A stretch of DNA of 64,000 nt from UBA9300 sp964577305. Its GTDB lineage: Bacteria; Bacteroidota; Bacteroidia; Bacteroidales; VadinHA17. The position numbers were made by a program, and so were the translations under genes. The notes below the pieces were generated by a model. It saw only the letters and a program-made list of their open reading frames with translations. It did no database searches and was not told where the DNA came from. The stretch is taken from positions 1 through 64,000 of the forward strand of contig CAZNYS010000004.1 of NCBI GenBank assembly GCA_964577305.1, given 5' to 3'. Below, one piece after another: positions 34,104 to 44,327 of the stretch. How positions within the stretch are numbered: position 1 is the stretch's first letter; each line of letters opens with the position of its first letter.

Positions 34104-34466
34104 ATGGATAAAGGTAAAAAAACGGCAGGTACCGGCAGTCAGCCAGGAGGAGAAGGCTTTATTAAAAGCCTGTTCAGTGGATCACTGTTCAGTGAAAAAA
34201 TTATCCTTGGTAACCTGCCATTTTTTTTGCTGCTGACTGTTCTGGGGGCTTTGTATATAGCCAACAGGTTTCATGCAGAAAAAATAATCAGAAAAACCGA
34301 CCTGTTGCAGGAGGAAGTAAAGGAGCTGCGGGCAGAGGCTATGGCTACTGCATCTGAATTGATGTATATAAGCAAGCAATCACAGGTAACCAGGCTGATA
34401 AATCAACGCGGACTTGAACTGAAAGAGTTGAAAAAGCCACCTTATAAAATTGTGGTAAAAGAATAA
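34104..34466 (+). CDS. ftsL: FtsL-like division protein
   Basis: The 120-residue bitopic protein has a 38-residue cytoplasmic tail and one transmembrane helix (FFLLLTVLGALYIANRF, about 48-65). A periplasmic coiled-coil-like segment (IIRKTDLLQEEVKELRAEAMA) follows. Sequence similarity to E. coli FtsL is low, as usual. Topology, length and position between rsmH and ftsI make it the FtsL equivalent, expected to join the FtsQ/FtsB/FtsL complex and activate FtsWI. Confidence 0.82.
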   Translation: MDKGKKTAGTGSQPGGEGFIKSLFSGSLFSEKIILGNLPFFLLLTVLGALYIANRFHAEKIIRKTDLLQEEVKELRAEAMATASELMYISKQSQVTRLINQRGLELKELKKPPYKIVVKE

Positions 34467-34468
34467 GC

Positions 34469-36571
34469 ATGGCACTTAGGGATGAAATAATATGGCGTAG
34501 CGGAGTAATGTATATTGCTATTATCATTATAGCCATGGGCATACTGGCACGCATTTTTATTATCCAGTTCATGGAAGGAGATAAGTGGGTTGAGATGGGT
34601 GAAGAGTATGTCTACAAAACTGATGTTGTTCCGGCAAACAGGGGTGATATTTTATCTGATGACGGCAGGTTACTGGCCAGCTCCATTCCATATTATTCAG
34701 TTTATTTTGACACCAGAAGCACAGGGATGGATCAGCAGACATGGACCCAGGGGCTGGATGGCCTTTGTGATGGTTTATCCAAAATAATAGGATTGAAGTC
34801 TGCTGATGCATGGAAACGCGACCTTACGAATGCCAGGAGAAACGGGGAAAGATATTACCTCATTAAAAGAAGGGTAAGCCATAATACCCTGAAAGAGTTG
34901 AAGCGACTACCTATATTCGAAAATGGAAGGTATAAAGGAGGCTTTATAGCGGAAACAGAGAATATGCGCAAACTTCCACACATGAGACTGGCCAGCCGGA
35001 CTATAGGGTATCTGACAAAAGGTGCTACCGGTAATGTGGTAGGCCTGGAAGGAGCATATGATGCCGAACTTACAGGCGTCAGCGGATCGGTATTAAAGCA
35101 ACGCCTTACCGGCGGAGCATGGATGCCGGTAAATAATAAAAATTCATTGGAGCCCAGGGATGGTAATGATATCCTTACCACTATAAACATTGACCTGCAG
35201 GATGTGGCTGAAACTGCCCTGGAGAAACAAATCGTAAAGCAAAATGCCCATCATGGTGTTGTAGTACTGATGGAAACAAAAACAGGGGACATTAAAGCCA
35301 TGGTAAATCTCGAGTTAGGGGAAGATGGGAATTATTATGAATCATATAATTATGCCGTTGGTGAAAGTACTGAACCGGGATCTACCTTTAAGCTGGCTTC
35401 ATTTATTGCAGCCCTTGAAGATGGGGTCATAAATCTCAATGATACAATAGATACAGGTGCCGGGCAGGTCAGGTATTATGATAAAACAATAAGGGATACC
35501 AGGCGTGGAGGTTATGGAAAATTAAGCGTTAAAGAAATATTTGAAAAATCCTCAAATGTTGGAACAGCAAAGATAATTTACGAAAACTACAAAGGACGCC
35601 CCGGTGATTATGTCGACAGGTTATACCGTATGGGCCTGAATGAAAAACTTGGTATTGATATTAAAGGAGAAGGCACCCCACTTATAAGATACCCGGGGGA
35701 TAAATACTGGTCAGGTATTTCACTGCCTATGATGTCGCATGGCTATGAAGTGCAGATGACCCCTCTTCAATTACTTACTTTTTACAACGCCGTTGCCAAT
35801 AGTGGACGAATGATGAAACCGCGTATAGTAAGGGAAATTCAATACCATGGCGAGACCATAAAAAAAATAAATCCTGAAGTGCTTAACCCGGCTATATGCT
35901 CTCACTCAACCATTGAGAAAGCACGAATATTACTGGAAGGGGTTGTAGAGAATGGCACGGCAAAAAACCTGGATAATGACACTTACAGGATTGCAGGCAA
36001 AACAGGAACGGCACAGATTGCCAATGATAAGTATGGTTACAAGCATGGTGGTAATATATCTTACCAGGCTTCATTTGTAGGTTACTTTCCTGCAGACAAC
36101 CCTGTCTATTCCTGTATTGTGGTAGTTAATGCTCCCTCAAACTCAGTTTATTACGGAAACCTGGTAGCAGGCCCGGTATTTAAGGAAATAGCTGATAAAG
36201 TATATGCTACACGTTTTTTCGATACACCACAGGAGCCTGATCACAGCCTTCCAAAAGTGAAAAAAGGATATGCTGATGATACAGAATACCTGCTGGCTGA
36301 CCTGGGAGTGATGCATAAGTATGGGGGAAAAGAGAAATGGATTGAATCATTTTCAGATGAAGACACTCTAAGACTGAAGAAGCTGGAGCTGATAGAAAAC
36401 CTGGTTCCCAATGTGATAGGAATGGGACTCAAGGATGCCCTTTTCCTACTCGAGAACTCAGGACTGAAAGTGACGGTTCAGGGCAGGGGAAGAGTGGTAA
36501 GCCAGTCATTGCGCCCGGGTGTCAGAATAGTACGGGGCTCGAATATAAATATTGAACTGTTGAACAGATGA
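34469..36571 (+). CDS. ftsI: Division transpeptidase FtsI (PBP2B/PBP3 class) with PASTA domain
   Basis: This 700-residue class B penicillin-binding protein cross-links septal peptidoglycan. One N-terminal membrane anchor (about 13-33) is followed by the pedestal domain (NRGDILSDDGRLLA). The transpeptidase domain carries the acyl-serine motif STFK (S305), SSN (361-363) and KTG (511-513). A C-terminal PASTA domain (about 635-698, VPNVIGMGLKDALFLLENSGLKV) is typical of Bacteroidota and Gram-positive orthologues and absent from E. coli FtsI. Its last codons overlap murE (ATGA). Confidence 0.95.
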   Translation: MALRDEIIWRSGVMYIAIIIIAMGILARIFIIQFMEGDKWVEMGEEYVYKTDVVPANRGDILSDDGRLLASSIPYYSVYFDTRSTGMDQQTWTQGLDGLCDGLSKIIGLKSADAWKRDLTNARRNGERYYLIKRRVSHNTLKELKRLPIFENGRYKGGFIAETENMRKLPHMRLASRTIGYLTKGATGNVVGLEGAYDAELTGVSGSVLKQRLTGGAWMPVNNKNSLEPRDGNDILTTINIDLQDVAETALEKQIVKQNAHHGVVVLMETKTGDIKAMVNLELGEDGNYYESYNYAVGESTEPGSTFKLASFIAALEDGVINLNDTIDTGAGQVRYYDKTIRDTRRGGYGKLSVKEIFEKSSNVGTAKIIYENYKGRPGDYVDRLYRMGLNEKLGIDIKGEGTPLIRYPGDKYWSGISLPMMSHGYEVQMTPLQLLTFYNAVANSGRMMKPRIVREIQYHGETIKKINPEVLNPAICSHSTIEKARILLEGVVENGTAKNLDNDTYRIAGKTGTAQIANDKYGYKHGGNISYQASFVGYFPADNPVYSCIVVVNAPSNSVYYGNLVAGPVFKEIADKVYATRFFDTPQEPDHSLPKVKKGYADDTEYLLADLGVMHKYGGKEKWIESFSDEDTLRLKKLELIENLVPNVIGMGLKDALFLLENSGLKVTVQGRGRVVSQSLRPGVRIVRGSNINIELLNR

Positions 36572-38028
36572 AGAAGCTGACGAACATATTAATTGGCATT
36601 GATTACCCGGTTGAGGTATCTGCAGCTGATATTTCTGTGGCTAATATTTGTTTTGATTCCAGGAAGACCATTAAAAATGACCTTTTCATTGCAGTCAGGG
36701 GTACTATAACTGACGGACATAACTATATAGATGAAGCTATCAGCCTTGGAGCCATAGCAGTAATATGTGAAGAGATTCCTGAGAATGCAAACCGCGGTAT
36801 CTGCTGGATTAAGGTGGAGGATTCTGCTTATGCCCTTGCTGTCTGTGCTTCAAATTATTATAACAATCCTTCTAATGAAATAAAACTGGTAGGTATTACA
36901 GGGACAAACGGAAAAACAACAACAGCAAGCCTTTTATACAGACTATTTACTGCCCTGGGATATAAGGCTGGTTTATTATCGACAGTGACAAATTATATTG
37001 CCGGAACAGAGCTCGAGGCCACACTTACTACTCCCGATCCTGTGAGAATCAATATGCTTTTACGAGAAATGATTGATTCAGGCTGTGAGTTTGCATTTAT
37101 GGAAGTCAGTTCTCATGCTGTTGCACAAAAGAGGGTAAAAGGCCTTTACTTCAGTATGGGCATATTTACGAATATTACCCATGATCATCTCGATTATCAC
37201 GGCAATTTCGATAATTACCTGAAGGCCAAAAAAGCATTCTTTGATCAATTGCCTGCCGGTTCTATCGCCCTGGTCAATGCTGACGACCGTAACGGGAGTC
37301 TGATGTTACAGAATTGCAGGGCCGCCAAGTATGAATATTCATTGAAAACAATGGCTGATTATACATGCAGGATCATTGAACACAGTATTGACGGTATGGG
37401 TCTTAAGTTCGGAAACCAGGAAATCTGGACATGTTTCATTGGTGAGTTCAATGCTTACAACCTGCTTGCTGTTGTTTCAGCCGCAGAGTTACTTGGGCAG
37501 GACCGCCATGAAGTCCTTACAAATATCAGTAACCTTAAAGCTGTCCCTGGCAGGTTTGAAGTGATACGATCCGGTATGGGCACAACGGCAATAGTAGATT
37601 ATGCACATACTCCTGATGCACTGGAGAATGTTTTAGCAGCTATTAATAAAATGAGACAGACGGGAAGCAAGCTTATTACTGTGGTTGGTGCAGGAGGCGA
37701 CCGCGACCGGGGCAAACGGCCCATAATGGCGAGGATCAGTGCTGAAAAAAGCGACAGGGTGATATTAACATCCGATAACCCTCGAACTGAAGATCCTGAT
37801 AAAATAATTGATGATATGACTAAAGGAATACCGGCGGAGATGCAGGCTAAGGTCCTGAGGATCACTGACAGACGCGAGGCAATACATGCTGCTTCAATGA
37901 TAGCCGGTGAAAATGATATAATCCTTGTTGCAGGGAAAGGTCATGAAACATACCAGGAAGTAATGGGGCAACGCCATCATTTTGACGACAGGGAGGAATT
38001 AAGAAAAATATTTATGTCGGCAAACTAA
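36568..38028 (+). CDS. murE: UDP-MurNAc-tripeptide synthetase MurE
   Basis: The 486-residue ATP-dependent ligase adds the third residue to UDP-MurNAc-L-Ala-D-Glu. It has the P-loop GITGTNGKTTTASLLY, the substrate-binding TTPDP, EVSSHAVAQKRVKGL, and the C-terminal DNPRTEDPDKIIDDM. The DNPR motif is the signature for meso-diaminopimelate specificity, so the wall is expected to contain meso-DAP. It overlaps ftsI by 4 nt and lies 10 nt before mraY. Confidence 0.96.
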   Translation: MKKLTNILIGIDYPVEVSAADISVANICFDSRKTIKNDLFIAVRGTITDGHNYIDEAISLGAIAVICEEIPENANRGICWIKVEDSAYALAVCASNYYNNPSNEIKLVGITGTNGKTTTASLLYRLFTALGYKAGLLSTVTNYIAGTELEATLTTPDPVRINMLLREMIDSGCEFAFMEVSSHAVAQKRVKGLYFSMGIFTNITHDHLDYHGNFDNYLKAKKAFFDQLPAGSIALVNADDRNGSLMLQNCRAAKYEYSLKTMADYTCRIIEHSIDGMGLKFGNQEIWTCFIGEFNAYNLLAVVSAAELLGQDRHEVLTNISNLKAVPGRFEVIRSGMGTTAIVDYAHTPDALENVLAAINKMRQTGSKLITVVGAGGDRDRGKRPIMARISAEKSDRVILTSDNPRTEDPDKIIDDMTKGIPAEMQAKVLRITDRREAIHAASMIAGENDIILVAGKGHETYQEVMGQRHHFDDREELRKIFMSAN

Positions 38029-38038
38029 AATATTAATA

Positions 38039-39295
38039 ATGTTATATTACCTTTTCAAATATCTTGAATCATTAAATATTCCCGGGGCAGGAGTTTTTGA
38101 ATATATCTCTTTCCGGTCAGCTGCAGCAGTTATTACCTCACTGCTGATATCACTTCTCGTTGGCAAAAGGATTATCAATTATTTGCAACGCATGCAGGTT
38201 GGAGAAGTTGTGCGTAAACTTGGCCTTGAGGGGCAATATAAAAAAGAAGGGACGCCTTCAATGGGAGGCCTGATAATACTTGCCTCGATAATTATACCCA
38301 CACTTTTGTTTGCCAGGCTCGATAATATATATGTAATACTGATGCTCATTACTACTTTCTGGCTGGGACTTATAGGTTTTATTGACGATTATATAAAAAT
38401 TTTCAAAAAGAATAAGAAAGGACTCGCCGGGAAGTTTAAAATAATAGGCCAGCTGGTACTGGGTTTGATTGTTGGTGTCACATTGTTATTTAGCGACCAG
38501 GCAGTAATACGGGAGATTGTGACAGCTGATGAATTGACTATCACTCAGACTTCAGAATATCTTCAGGCAGCCAATATAGATCAACCCGACGAATATGTGA
38601 CCAATGACGTGAAGTGTACCAAAACTACAATCCCTTTTGTGAAAAATAATGAATTTGACTATTCATGGTTGGTACTATTCATTAAGAAAGAAAACAGGCA
38701 GAATGCAGGATGGGTCGTCTTCGTGATAGTTGCGACGATTATCGTAATAGGAGTATCGAATGGCGCTAATCTTACTGACGGCCTCGATGGCCTGGCAACA
38801 GGTACATCTTCAGTCATAGGAGTAACGCTTGGTGTACTGGCTTATTTGTCGGGCAATATCATATATGCTGATTACCTGAATATTATGTACATCCCGTACA
38901 CAGGAGAGCTCGTGATATTTGCCAGTGCATTCATTGGAGCAACCGTAGGCTTCCTGTGGTATAATTCCTACCCGGCACAAGTATTTATGGGCGACACGGG
39001 CAGTCTGGCACTGGGTGGTATAATTGCTGTTTTTGCCATAGTGATAAGGAAAGAGCTTCTTATTCCTATACTCTGCGGGATATTCCTGGTTGAAAGTCTT
39101 TCGGTAATGATACAGGTGAGCTGGTATAAAAGAACCCGGAAAAGAAGCGGGAAGGGTAAACGTGTTTTCCTGATGGCACCATTGCATCACCATTACCAGA
39201 TGAAAGGTTTTCCTGAACCTAAAATAGTTACAAGATTCTGGATAGTGGCCATAATGCTTGCGGTACTGAGTGTAGTAACATTAAAAATCAGGTAA
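38039..39295 (+). CDS. mraY: Phospho-MurNAc-pentapeptide transferase MraY
   Basis: The 418-residue polytopic enzyme makes lipid I on undecaprenyl phosphate. Conserved blocks are KKEGTPSMGGLIIL, FIDDYIKIFKKNKKGL (Asp pair for Mg), NGANLTDGLDGLATG, and FMGDTGSLALGG, ending with MAPLHHHYQMKGFPEPKIVTRFW. It is about 60 residues longer than the E. coli enzyme. The extra part lies around residues 155-225 (TADELTITQTSEYLQAAN...VKNNEFDYSW), an insertion I associate with Bacteroidota MraY. Its TAA shares one base with the murD ATG. Confidence 0.96.
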   Translation: MLYYLFKYLESLNIPGAGVFEYISFRSAAAVITSLLISLLVGKRIINYLQRMQVGEVVRKLGLEGQYKKEGTPSMGGLIILASIIIPTLLFARLDNIYVILMLITTFWLGLIGFIDDYIKIFKKNKKGLAGKFKIIGQLVLGLIVGVTLLFSDQAVIREIVTADELTITQTSEYLQAANIDQPDEYVTNDVKCTKTTIPFVKNNEFDYSWLVLFIKKENRQNAGWVVFVIVATIIVIGVSNGANLTDGLDGLATGTSSVIGVTLGVLAYLSGNIIYADYLNIMYIPYTGELVIFASAFIGATVGFLWYNSYPAQVFMGDTGSLALGGIIAVFAIVIRKELLIPILCGIFLVESLSVMIQVSWYKRTRKRSGKGKRVFLMAPLHHHYQMKGFPEPKIVTRFWIVAIMLAVLSVVTLKIR

Positions 39296-40635
39296 TGAAA
39301 GACAGGCTTGTCATACTGGGTGCAGGTGAAAGTGGTACGGGATCAGCTATCCTGGCTGCCAGGGAAGGATATGATGTCTTTGTATCTGATAATGGAATTA
39401 TTAAAGACAGATACAGGAAAGACCTTGAAGTATATAATATTGATTTTGAAGAAGGGAAACATGATACCAGCCGGCTGTTAAAAGCTGATCTTATTGTGAA
39501 AAGCCCGGGGATACCTGATGATAAATCACCCGTAAAGGAACTGATTAATGCAGGGATAAAGGTAATATCAGAGATTGAATTTGCAGATAGGTTTACAGGT
39601 GCAAAAAAAATATGCATTACCGGCAGCAATGGTAAAACAACCACAACAAATCTCATCTATGAAATATTGAGGAAAGCAGGCTTCAATGTTGCCCTGGCAG
39701 GTAATATAGGTCATTCATTCGCCCGCCAGGTGGCCATAGGTAATTATGATTATTATGTTATTGAGTTAAGCAGTTTCCAGCTTGATGGCATGTATGATTT
39801 CAAAGCTGATATAGCTGTTTTAATGAATATTACACCTGACCATCTTGACAGGTATGGCAATACTTTCCAGGAATATATTGATTCTAAATTCAGGATAATA
39901 AATAACCAGTCAGAGAATGATTATTTTATCTACTGGGCTGATGACCCCGTTATCCGGCAGGAGCTTGCATTTCGCTCGCCGAAGGGTCAGTTGCTGCCAT
40001 TTTCTGCTGTCAGATCAGATGGTATGGCAGGATATATTGATAATGACAATCTAAACCTTTCCATTCACAATAAAACCGAAGAAATTATGACTATTCATGA
40101 CCTGGCACTTAAAGGCCGCCATAATACTTATAACTCTATGGCTGCTGCAATAGCGGGTAAAATACTGAACATAAGAAAGGAAATAATAAGGGAGAGCCTC
40201 ACTGATTTCCAGGGGGTGGAACACCGCCTCGAAACGGTTATTGCAGTGCATGGTATTAACTTTATTAATGACTCCAAAGCTACCAACGTTAATTCTTCAT
40301 GGTATGCCCTTGAGTGCATAACAACCAAGATAGTCTGGATAGCGGGGGGAATTGATAAAGGCAATGATTATTCCGAACTACATAAGCTGGCAAAGGGAAA
40401 AATAAAGGCTATTGTGTGTCTTGGCACAGATAACAGTAAGATAATAAATGCTTTTAAAGGACTGGTCCCAACTATAATTGAAACAAAGTCGATGAACGAG
40501 GCAGTAAAGTCTGCATATTACCTGGCATCAACGGGTGACACAATATTGCTTTCTCCTGCCTGCGCAAGCTTTGATCTTTTCGAGAACTATGAGGACCGCG
40601 GAAGAAAATTTAAGGAAGCGGTGCGGAACCTGTAA
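39295..40635 (+). CDS. murD: UDP-MurNAc-L-alanine:D-glutamate ligase MurD
   Basis: The 446-residue ligase adds D-Glu. The N-terminal Rossmann domain (LVILGAGESGTGSAIL) is followed by the P-loop ITGSNGKTTTTNLIYE, ELSSFQLDGMYDFK, NITPDHLDRYGN and the C-terminal domain with FINDSKATNVNSSWYAL and WIAGGIDKGNDYSEL. It starts on the last base of the mraY stop, implying coupled translation, and lies 11 nt upstream of ftsW. Confidence 0.96.
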   Translation: MKDRLVILGAGESGTGSAILAAREGYDVFVSDNGIIKDRYRKDLEVYNIDFEEGKHDTSRLLKADLIVKSPGIPDDKSPVKELINAGIKVISEIEFADRFTGAKKICITGSNGKTTTTNLIYEILRKAGFNVALAGNIGHSFARQVAIGNYDYYVIELSSFQLDGMYDFKADIAVLMNITPDHLDRYGNTFQEYIDSKFRIINNQSENDYFIYWADDPVIRQELAFRSPKGQLLPFSAVRSDGMAGYIDNDNLNLSIHNKTEEIMTIHDLALKGRHNTYNSMAAAIAGKILNIRKEIIRESLTDFQGVEHRLETVIAVHGINFINDSKATNVNSSWYALECITTKIVWIAGGIDKGNDYSELHKLAKGKIKAIVCLGTDNSKIINAFKGLVPTIIETKSMNEAVKSAYYLASTGDTILLSPACASFDLFENYEDRGRKFKEAVRNL

Positions 40636-40646
40636 TATGTGTTGAT

Positions 40647-41858
40647 ATGAAAACAGTGTTTGGTGGTTTATTCAAGGGAGACAGAGTAGTATGGGGATTG
40701 ATAGTGGTATTCATGATCTATTCCCTGCTTGCCGTTTACAGCTCTTCAGTGAGTGTGGCATTTTCAAGGCATGGAGGTGATACTACTTTTTTCCTTAAAT
40801 CGCAGGCAATGATGCTGATCTTCTGTCTCTTTATCATAACTGTGACCCACCATTTGCCTTACAGGATATATTCATCACTGGCAGGTTTTATACTCTTTGT
40901 GGCCATAATATTACTGATAATTACACTGATCTTCCCGGTAAGGATAAACGAAGCTTCAAGGTGGATAATGATACCGGGCACAGGATTTATGATCCAGACA
41001 TCAGATCTCGCGAAAGTAGCTTTGATAATATACCTGGCCCGCATGCTTTCTCAGAACCAGAATAACCTGAGGGATTTCAAACTTATGACCAGGATTATGA
41101 TAGTACCTGTGGCAATAGTGTGTGCATTGATCATGCCTGAGAACCTGTCAACGGCAGTAATGATCTTCGGTATGGCACTGGTTATCATGTTTATTGGAAG
41201 AATGCCGGTGAAATATCTCTTTGCCTGGCTGGGACTAGCAATAGCAGCCATAGTAATTTTTGCTCTGCTCCTTGACCTGGTAACAGAAACTAACAGGGTT
41301 TCAGTATGGAAGAGCAGGATAGAGAATTACGTGAAGGGAGAAAATGACAGTGATACTGACTATCAGGCCAACCAGGCCAAGATAGCTATCGCAACAGGAG
41401 GACTTATCGGCAAAGCTCCCGGCAACAGCGTGCAGAGGAATATGTTGCCACAGTCAAATTCTGATTTCATTTTTGCGATAATAATAGAAGAATACGGGTT
41501 GATTTTCGGTGCACTGCCGGTACTGTTTGTTTACCTTATCCTGTTGTTCAGGGGAATAGCAATAGCAAGAAAATGTGAAACAGCTTTCCCGGCCTTCCTT
41601 GTGCTGGGCCTTACCATAATGCTGGTAACCCAGGCAATAATTAATATGGCAGTGGCAGTGGGTCTGTTTCCTGTTACGGGACAGACACTGCCAATGATAA
41701 GCTGGGGAAGAACATCGATGGTTGTATCAAGTTTTTCACTTGGGGCAATACTGGGAGTGAGCCGTGTAATAAGGGCTAAAGCCCGGAAGGACCAAACAGT
41801 TAACATGGAGGAGGAAGATCCGGGCGACGGACTAATATATGAAACTGCAAATGAGTAA
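40647..41858 (+). CDS. ftsW: Septal peptidoglycan glycosyltransferase FtsW
   Basis: The 403-residue SEDS-family protein has about ten helices. Together with FtsI it polymerises lipid II at the septum. Family sequences include INEASRWIMIPGTGFMIQTSDLAK, the periplasmic loop with the catalytic-Asp region, QSNSDFIFAIIIEEYGL and TGQTLPMISWGRTSMV. FtsW and RodA cannot be told apart by motif alone, but dcw location and pairing with ftsI settle it. The stop overlaps the murG start. Confidence 0.95.
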   Translation: MKTVFGGLFKGDRVVWGLIVVFMIYSLLAVYSSSVSVAFSRHGGDTTFFLKSQAMMLIFCLFIITVTHHLPYRIYSSLAGFILFVAIILLIITLIFPVRINEASRWIMIPGTGFMIQTSDLAKVALIIYLARMLSQNQNNLRDFKLMTRIMIVPVAIVCALIMPENLSTAVMIFGMALVIMFIGRMPVKYLFAWLGLAIAAIVIFALLLDLVTETNRVSVWKSRIENYVKGENDSDTDYQANQAKIAIATGGLIGKAPGNSVQRNMLPQSNSDFIFAIIIEEYGLIFGALPVLFVYLILLFRGIAIARKCETAFPAFLVLGLTIMLVTQAIINMAVAVGLFPVTGQTLPMISWGRTSMVVSSFSLGAILGVSRVIRAKARKDQTVNMEEEDPGDGLIYETANE

Positions 41859-42948
41859 ACGAATAATCATAAGCGGAGGAGGTACGGGTGGACATATTTT
41901 CCCCGCCATCTCTATTGCCAATGCCCTGGAGAGTATTGACAGTAGTGTTATTATTCATTTTGTAGGTGCCCTGGGCAGGCTTGAGATGGTAAAAGTACCT
42001 GAGGCCGGTTATGAGATAAGCGGATTGCCCGTGATGGGATTTGAACGTAAGCTTAACCTTAAAAATATTGAAGTAGTAATAAAACTTATTAAAAGCCTGT
42101 GCAAGGCACGAAAGATTATCAAATCCTTTAAACCGGATGTAGCAGTCGGTGTTGGTGGCTACGCCAGCGGACCACTTCTGAAGATGGCAGGAAGGAAAGG
42201 TATCCCTACGCTAATACAGGAACAAAACAGCTATGCCGGTTTAACAAACAAAATGCTTGCAAAGAAGGCAGGGGTGATATGCGTGTCTTATGAGGGTATG
42301 GAGAAATATTTTCCAAGAGAAAAAATATTGCTGACAGGTAATCCGGTAAGAAAAGACCTTAATGAGCTGGGTGATAAAAGAGGAGAGGCTATTGATTATT
42401 TTGACCTCGATGAGAATCTCCCAGTTGTACTGGTACTTGGAGGTTCAGGCGGCAGCCGTACCATTAATGAGAGTATTGCTGCAGGACTGGAGAAATTTAA
42501 GGACAATAAGGTACAGGTGATATGGCAAACGGGAAAATACTATTATAACAGTATGACGGAAATGCATAAAAAATCAGCAGGCTTACTGGTTCATATACAT
42601 GATTTTATAGACATGATGGACCTCGCTTTTGCAGCAGCTGACGTAGTAGTATCGCGCGCCGGTGCAGGAACAATATCAGAATTGAGTATAGTTGGTAAGC
42701 CTGTTATTCTTATCCCTTCACCCAATGTGGCTGATGATCACCAGACAAAGAACGCCATGGCACTTGTTGGTAAAGAGGCTGCCCTGATGCTGAGAGATAG
42801 TGAATCAGTGGAGAAGCTTGCTGACACAATTATTGAACTCATTACAGACAATGAAAGAAGAAGGAGCCTGTCAGAAAATATTTCTTCAATGGCCATAAAA
42901 GATTCAGATATAATTATTGCAAAGGAAATATTGAAGCTTGCAGAATGA
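41851..42948 (+). CDS. murG: Lipid II synthase MurG
   Basis: The 365-residue GT28 glycosyltransferase adds GlcNAc to lipid I. It has the N-terminal GGGTGGHIFPAISIA loop, the G-loop VGVGGYASGPLL, the central LVLGGSGGSRTINES and the UDP-GlcNAc site SRAGAGTISEL with PSPNVADDHQTKNA. The open frame also allows ATG 41839 (MKLQ extension). I prefer 41851 because MSKRIIISGGG matches the family start and ATGAGTAA overlaps the ftsW stop. Confidence 0.95.
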   Translation: MSKRIIISGGGTGGHIFPAISIANALESIDSSVIIHFVGALGRLEMVKVPEAGYEISGLPVMGFERKLNLKNIEVVIKLIKSLCKARKIIKSFKPDVAVGVGGYASGPLLKMAGRKGIPTLIQEQNSYAGLTNKMLAKKAGVICVSYEGMEKYFPREKILLTGNPVRKDLNELGDKRGEAIDYFDLDENLPVVLVLGGSGGSRTINESIAAGLEKFKDNKVQVIWQTGKYYYNSMTEMHKKSAGLLVHIHDFIDMMDLAFAAADVVVSRAGAGTISELSIVGKPVILIPSPNVADDHQTKNAMALVGKEAALMLRDSESVEKLADTIIELITDNERRRSLSENISSMAIKDSDIIIAKEILKLAE

Positions 42949-44327
42949 TAGATTTCAGTAAAATATCGCATGTATGGTTTGTTGGTATCGGGGGTATCGG
43001 CATGAGTGCTCTTGCAAGATATTTTGCTGTCGGAGGGTTTAGTGTTGGCGGTTATGACAGAACTGAATCATCAATAACAGGCGCACTTGTTTCTGAAGGT
43101 ATCATGGTTATTTACAGTGATGATCCGCATGAAATACCCGGAAAATTCCTTAAGAGGGAGAATACACTTGTTATATATACACCTGCTATTCCCCCCGGTA
43201 ATAAAATCTCAGCTTATTTCAGGGCAGAAGGTTTCAGGATACATAAACGATCTGAAATTCTTGGCATTATATCCAGTAAAAGCCGTGCTATAGCAATAGC
43301 GGGTACTCATGGCAAGACATCTGTGTCTGCAATTACCGCTCATTTATTAAAACAGTCTGATATTGATTGCTCTGCTTTTCTGGGGGGTATCTCAAAAAAT
43401 TACCAGACGAATCTGTTAACAGGTGAAAGCAACATTACAGTGATAGAAGCTGATGAATTCGACAGGTCATTTCATTACCTCAATCCTGAAATGGCTCTCA
43501 TCACATCAATGGATGCCGACCACCTTGATGTGTATGGCAGCTATGACAATATGGTACAGGCCTATGAGGAGTTCGCCGGGAAGATAAAAAAAGACGGAAT
43601 ACTGGTTCTGAATGAGAAAATTGCCGGAAGATTTGAAAAGCCGGGTAATATAAAAACATATACTTATGGATTAAGTCCTTCTTCAGATTTTTACTCATTA
43701 AGTATCTCAGCATATAATGAGGCTTATCGCTTCAGTGTACATACTCCATGGGGCATTATTGATGAGCTGAGTCTTCTTATACCGGGAAAGATGAATATTG
43801 AAAACTCAGTGGGTGCGATTGCACTGGCAAGGCTGGCAGGAGTGAGTGAAAAGGATATCAGGAAGGCACTTCTTTATTATAAAGGAGTGGTTAGAAGATT
43901 CGATGTCAGGATAAGCGGTGATAAGCTGATATATATTGACGACTATGCCCATCACCCCGAAGAGCTTAATTACTGCATTGCATCGGTTAGGGAATTTTAT
44001 GGTGACAGGAAAGTAACAGGGATATTTCAGCCTCATCTCTATACCAGGACAAGGGATCATGCAGATGCGTTTGCTGCTGCCCTTGATAAACTTGACAGGG
44101 CAATATTACTGCCTGTTTACCCTGCACGTGAAGAGCCGATTGAAGGAGTTGATACAGGGATGATATTTAACAGGATGAAGCTGAAGAATAAAATACTTGC
44201 AGGGAAAGATGATTTGCCTGGGATATTGCAGGATGAAAAGGCTGATATAGTTCTTACCCTGGGAGCAGGAGATATTGACAGGCTTGTTGAGCCAATTGAA
44301 AATATGTTAAGGGAGCAATTAGGATGA
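42945..44327 (+). CDS. murC: UDP-MurNAc:L-alanine ligase MurC
   Basis: The 460-residue ligase adds the first amino acid of the stem peptide. The N-terminal domain HVWFVGIGGIGMSALARYF is followed by the P-loop IAGTHGKTSVSAITAHLL, then EADEFDRSFHYLNPE, MDADHLDVYG, DDYAHHPEELN and FQPHLYTRTRD. All Mur-ligase motifs are intact. It overlaps murG by 4 nt and ftsQ by 4 nt (ATGA both times), so expression is tightly coupled. Confidence 0.96.
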   Translation: MIDFSKISHVWFVGIGGIGMSALARYFAVGGFSVGGYDRTESSITGALVSEGIMVIYSDDPHEIPGKFLKRENTLVIYTPAIPPGNKISAYFRAEGFRIHKRSEILGIISSKSRAIAIAGTHGKTSVSAITAHLLKQSDIDCSAFLGGISKNYQTNLLTGESNITVIEADEFDRSFHYLNPEMALITSMDADHLDVYGSYDNMVQAYEEFAGKIKKDGILVLNEKIAGRFEKPGNIKTYTYGLSPSSDFYSLSISAYNEAYRFSVHTPWGIIDELSLLIPGKMNIENSVGAIALARLAGVSEKDIRKALLYYKGVVRRFDVRISGDKLIYIDDYAHHPEELNYCIASVREFYGDRKVTGIFQPHLYTRTRDHADAFAAALDKLDRAILLPVYPAREEPIEGVDTGMIFNRMKLKNKILAGKDDLPGILQDEKADIVLTLGAGDIDRLVEPIENMLREQLG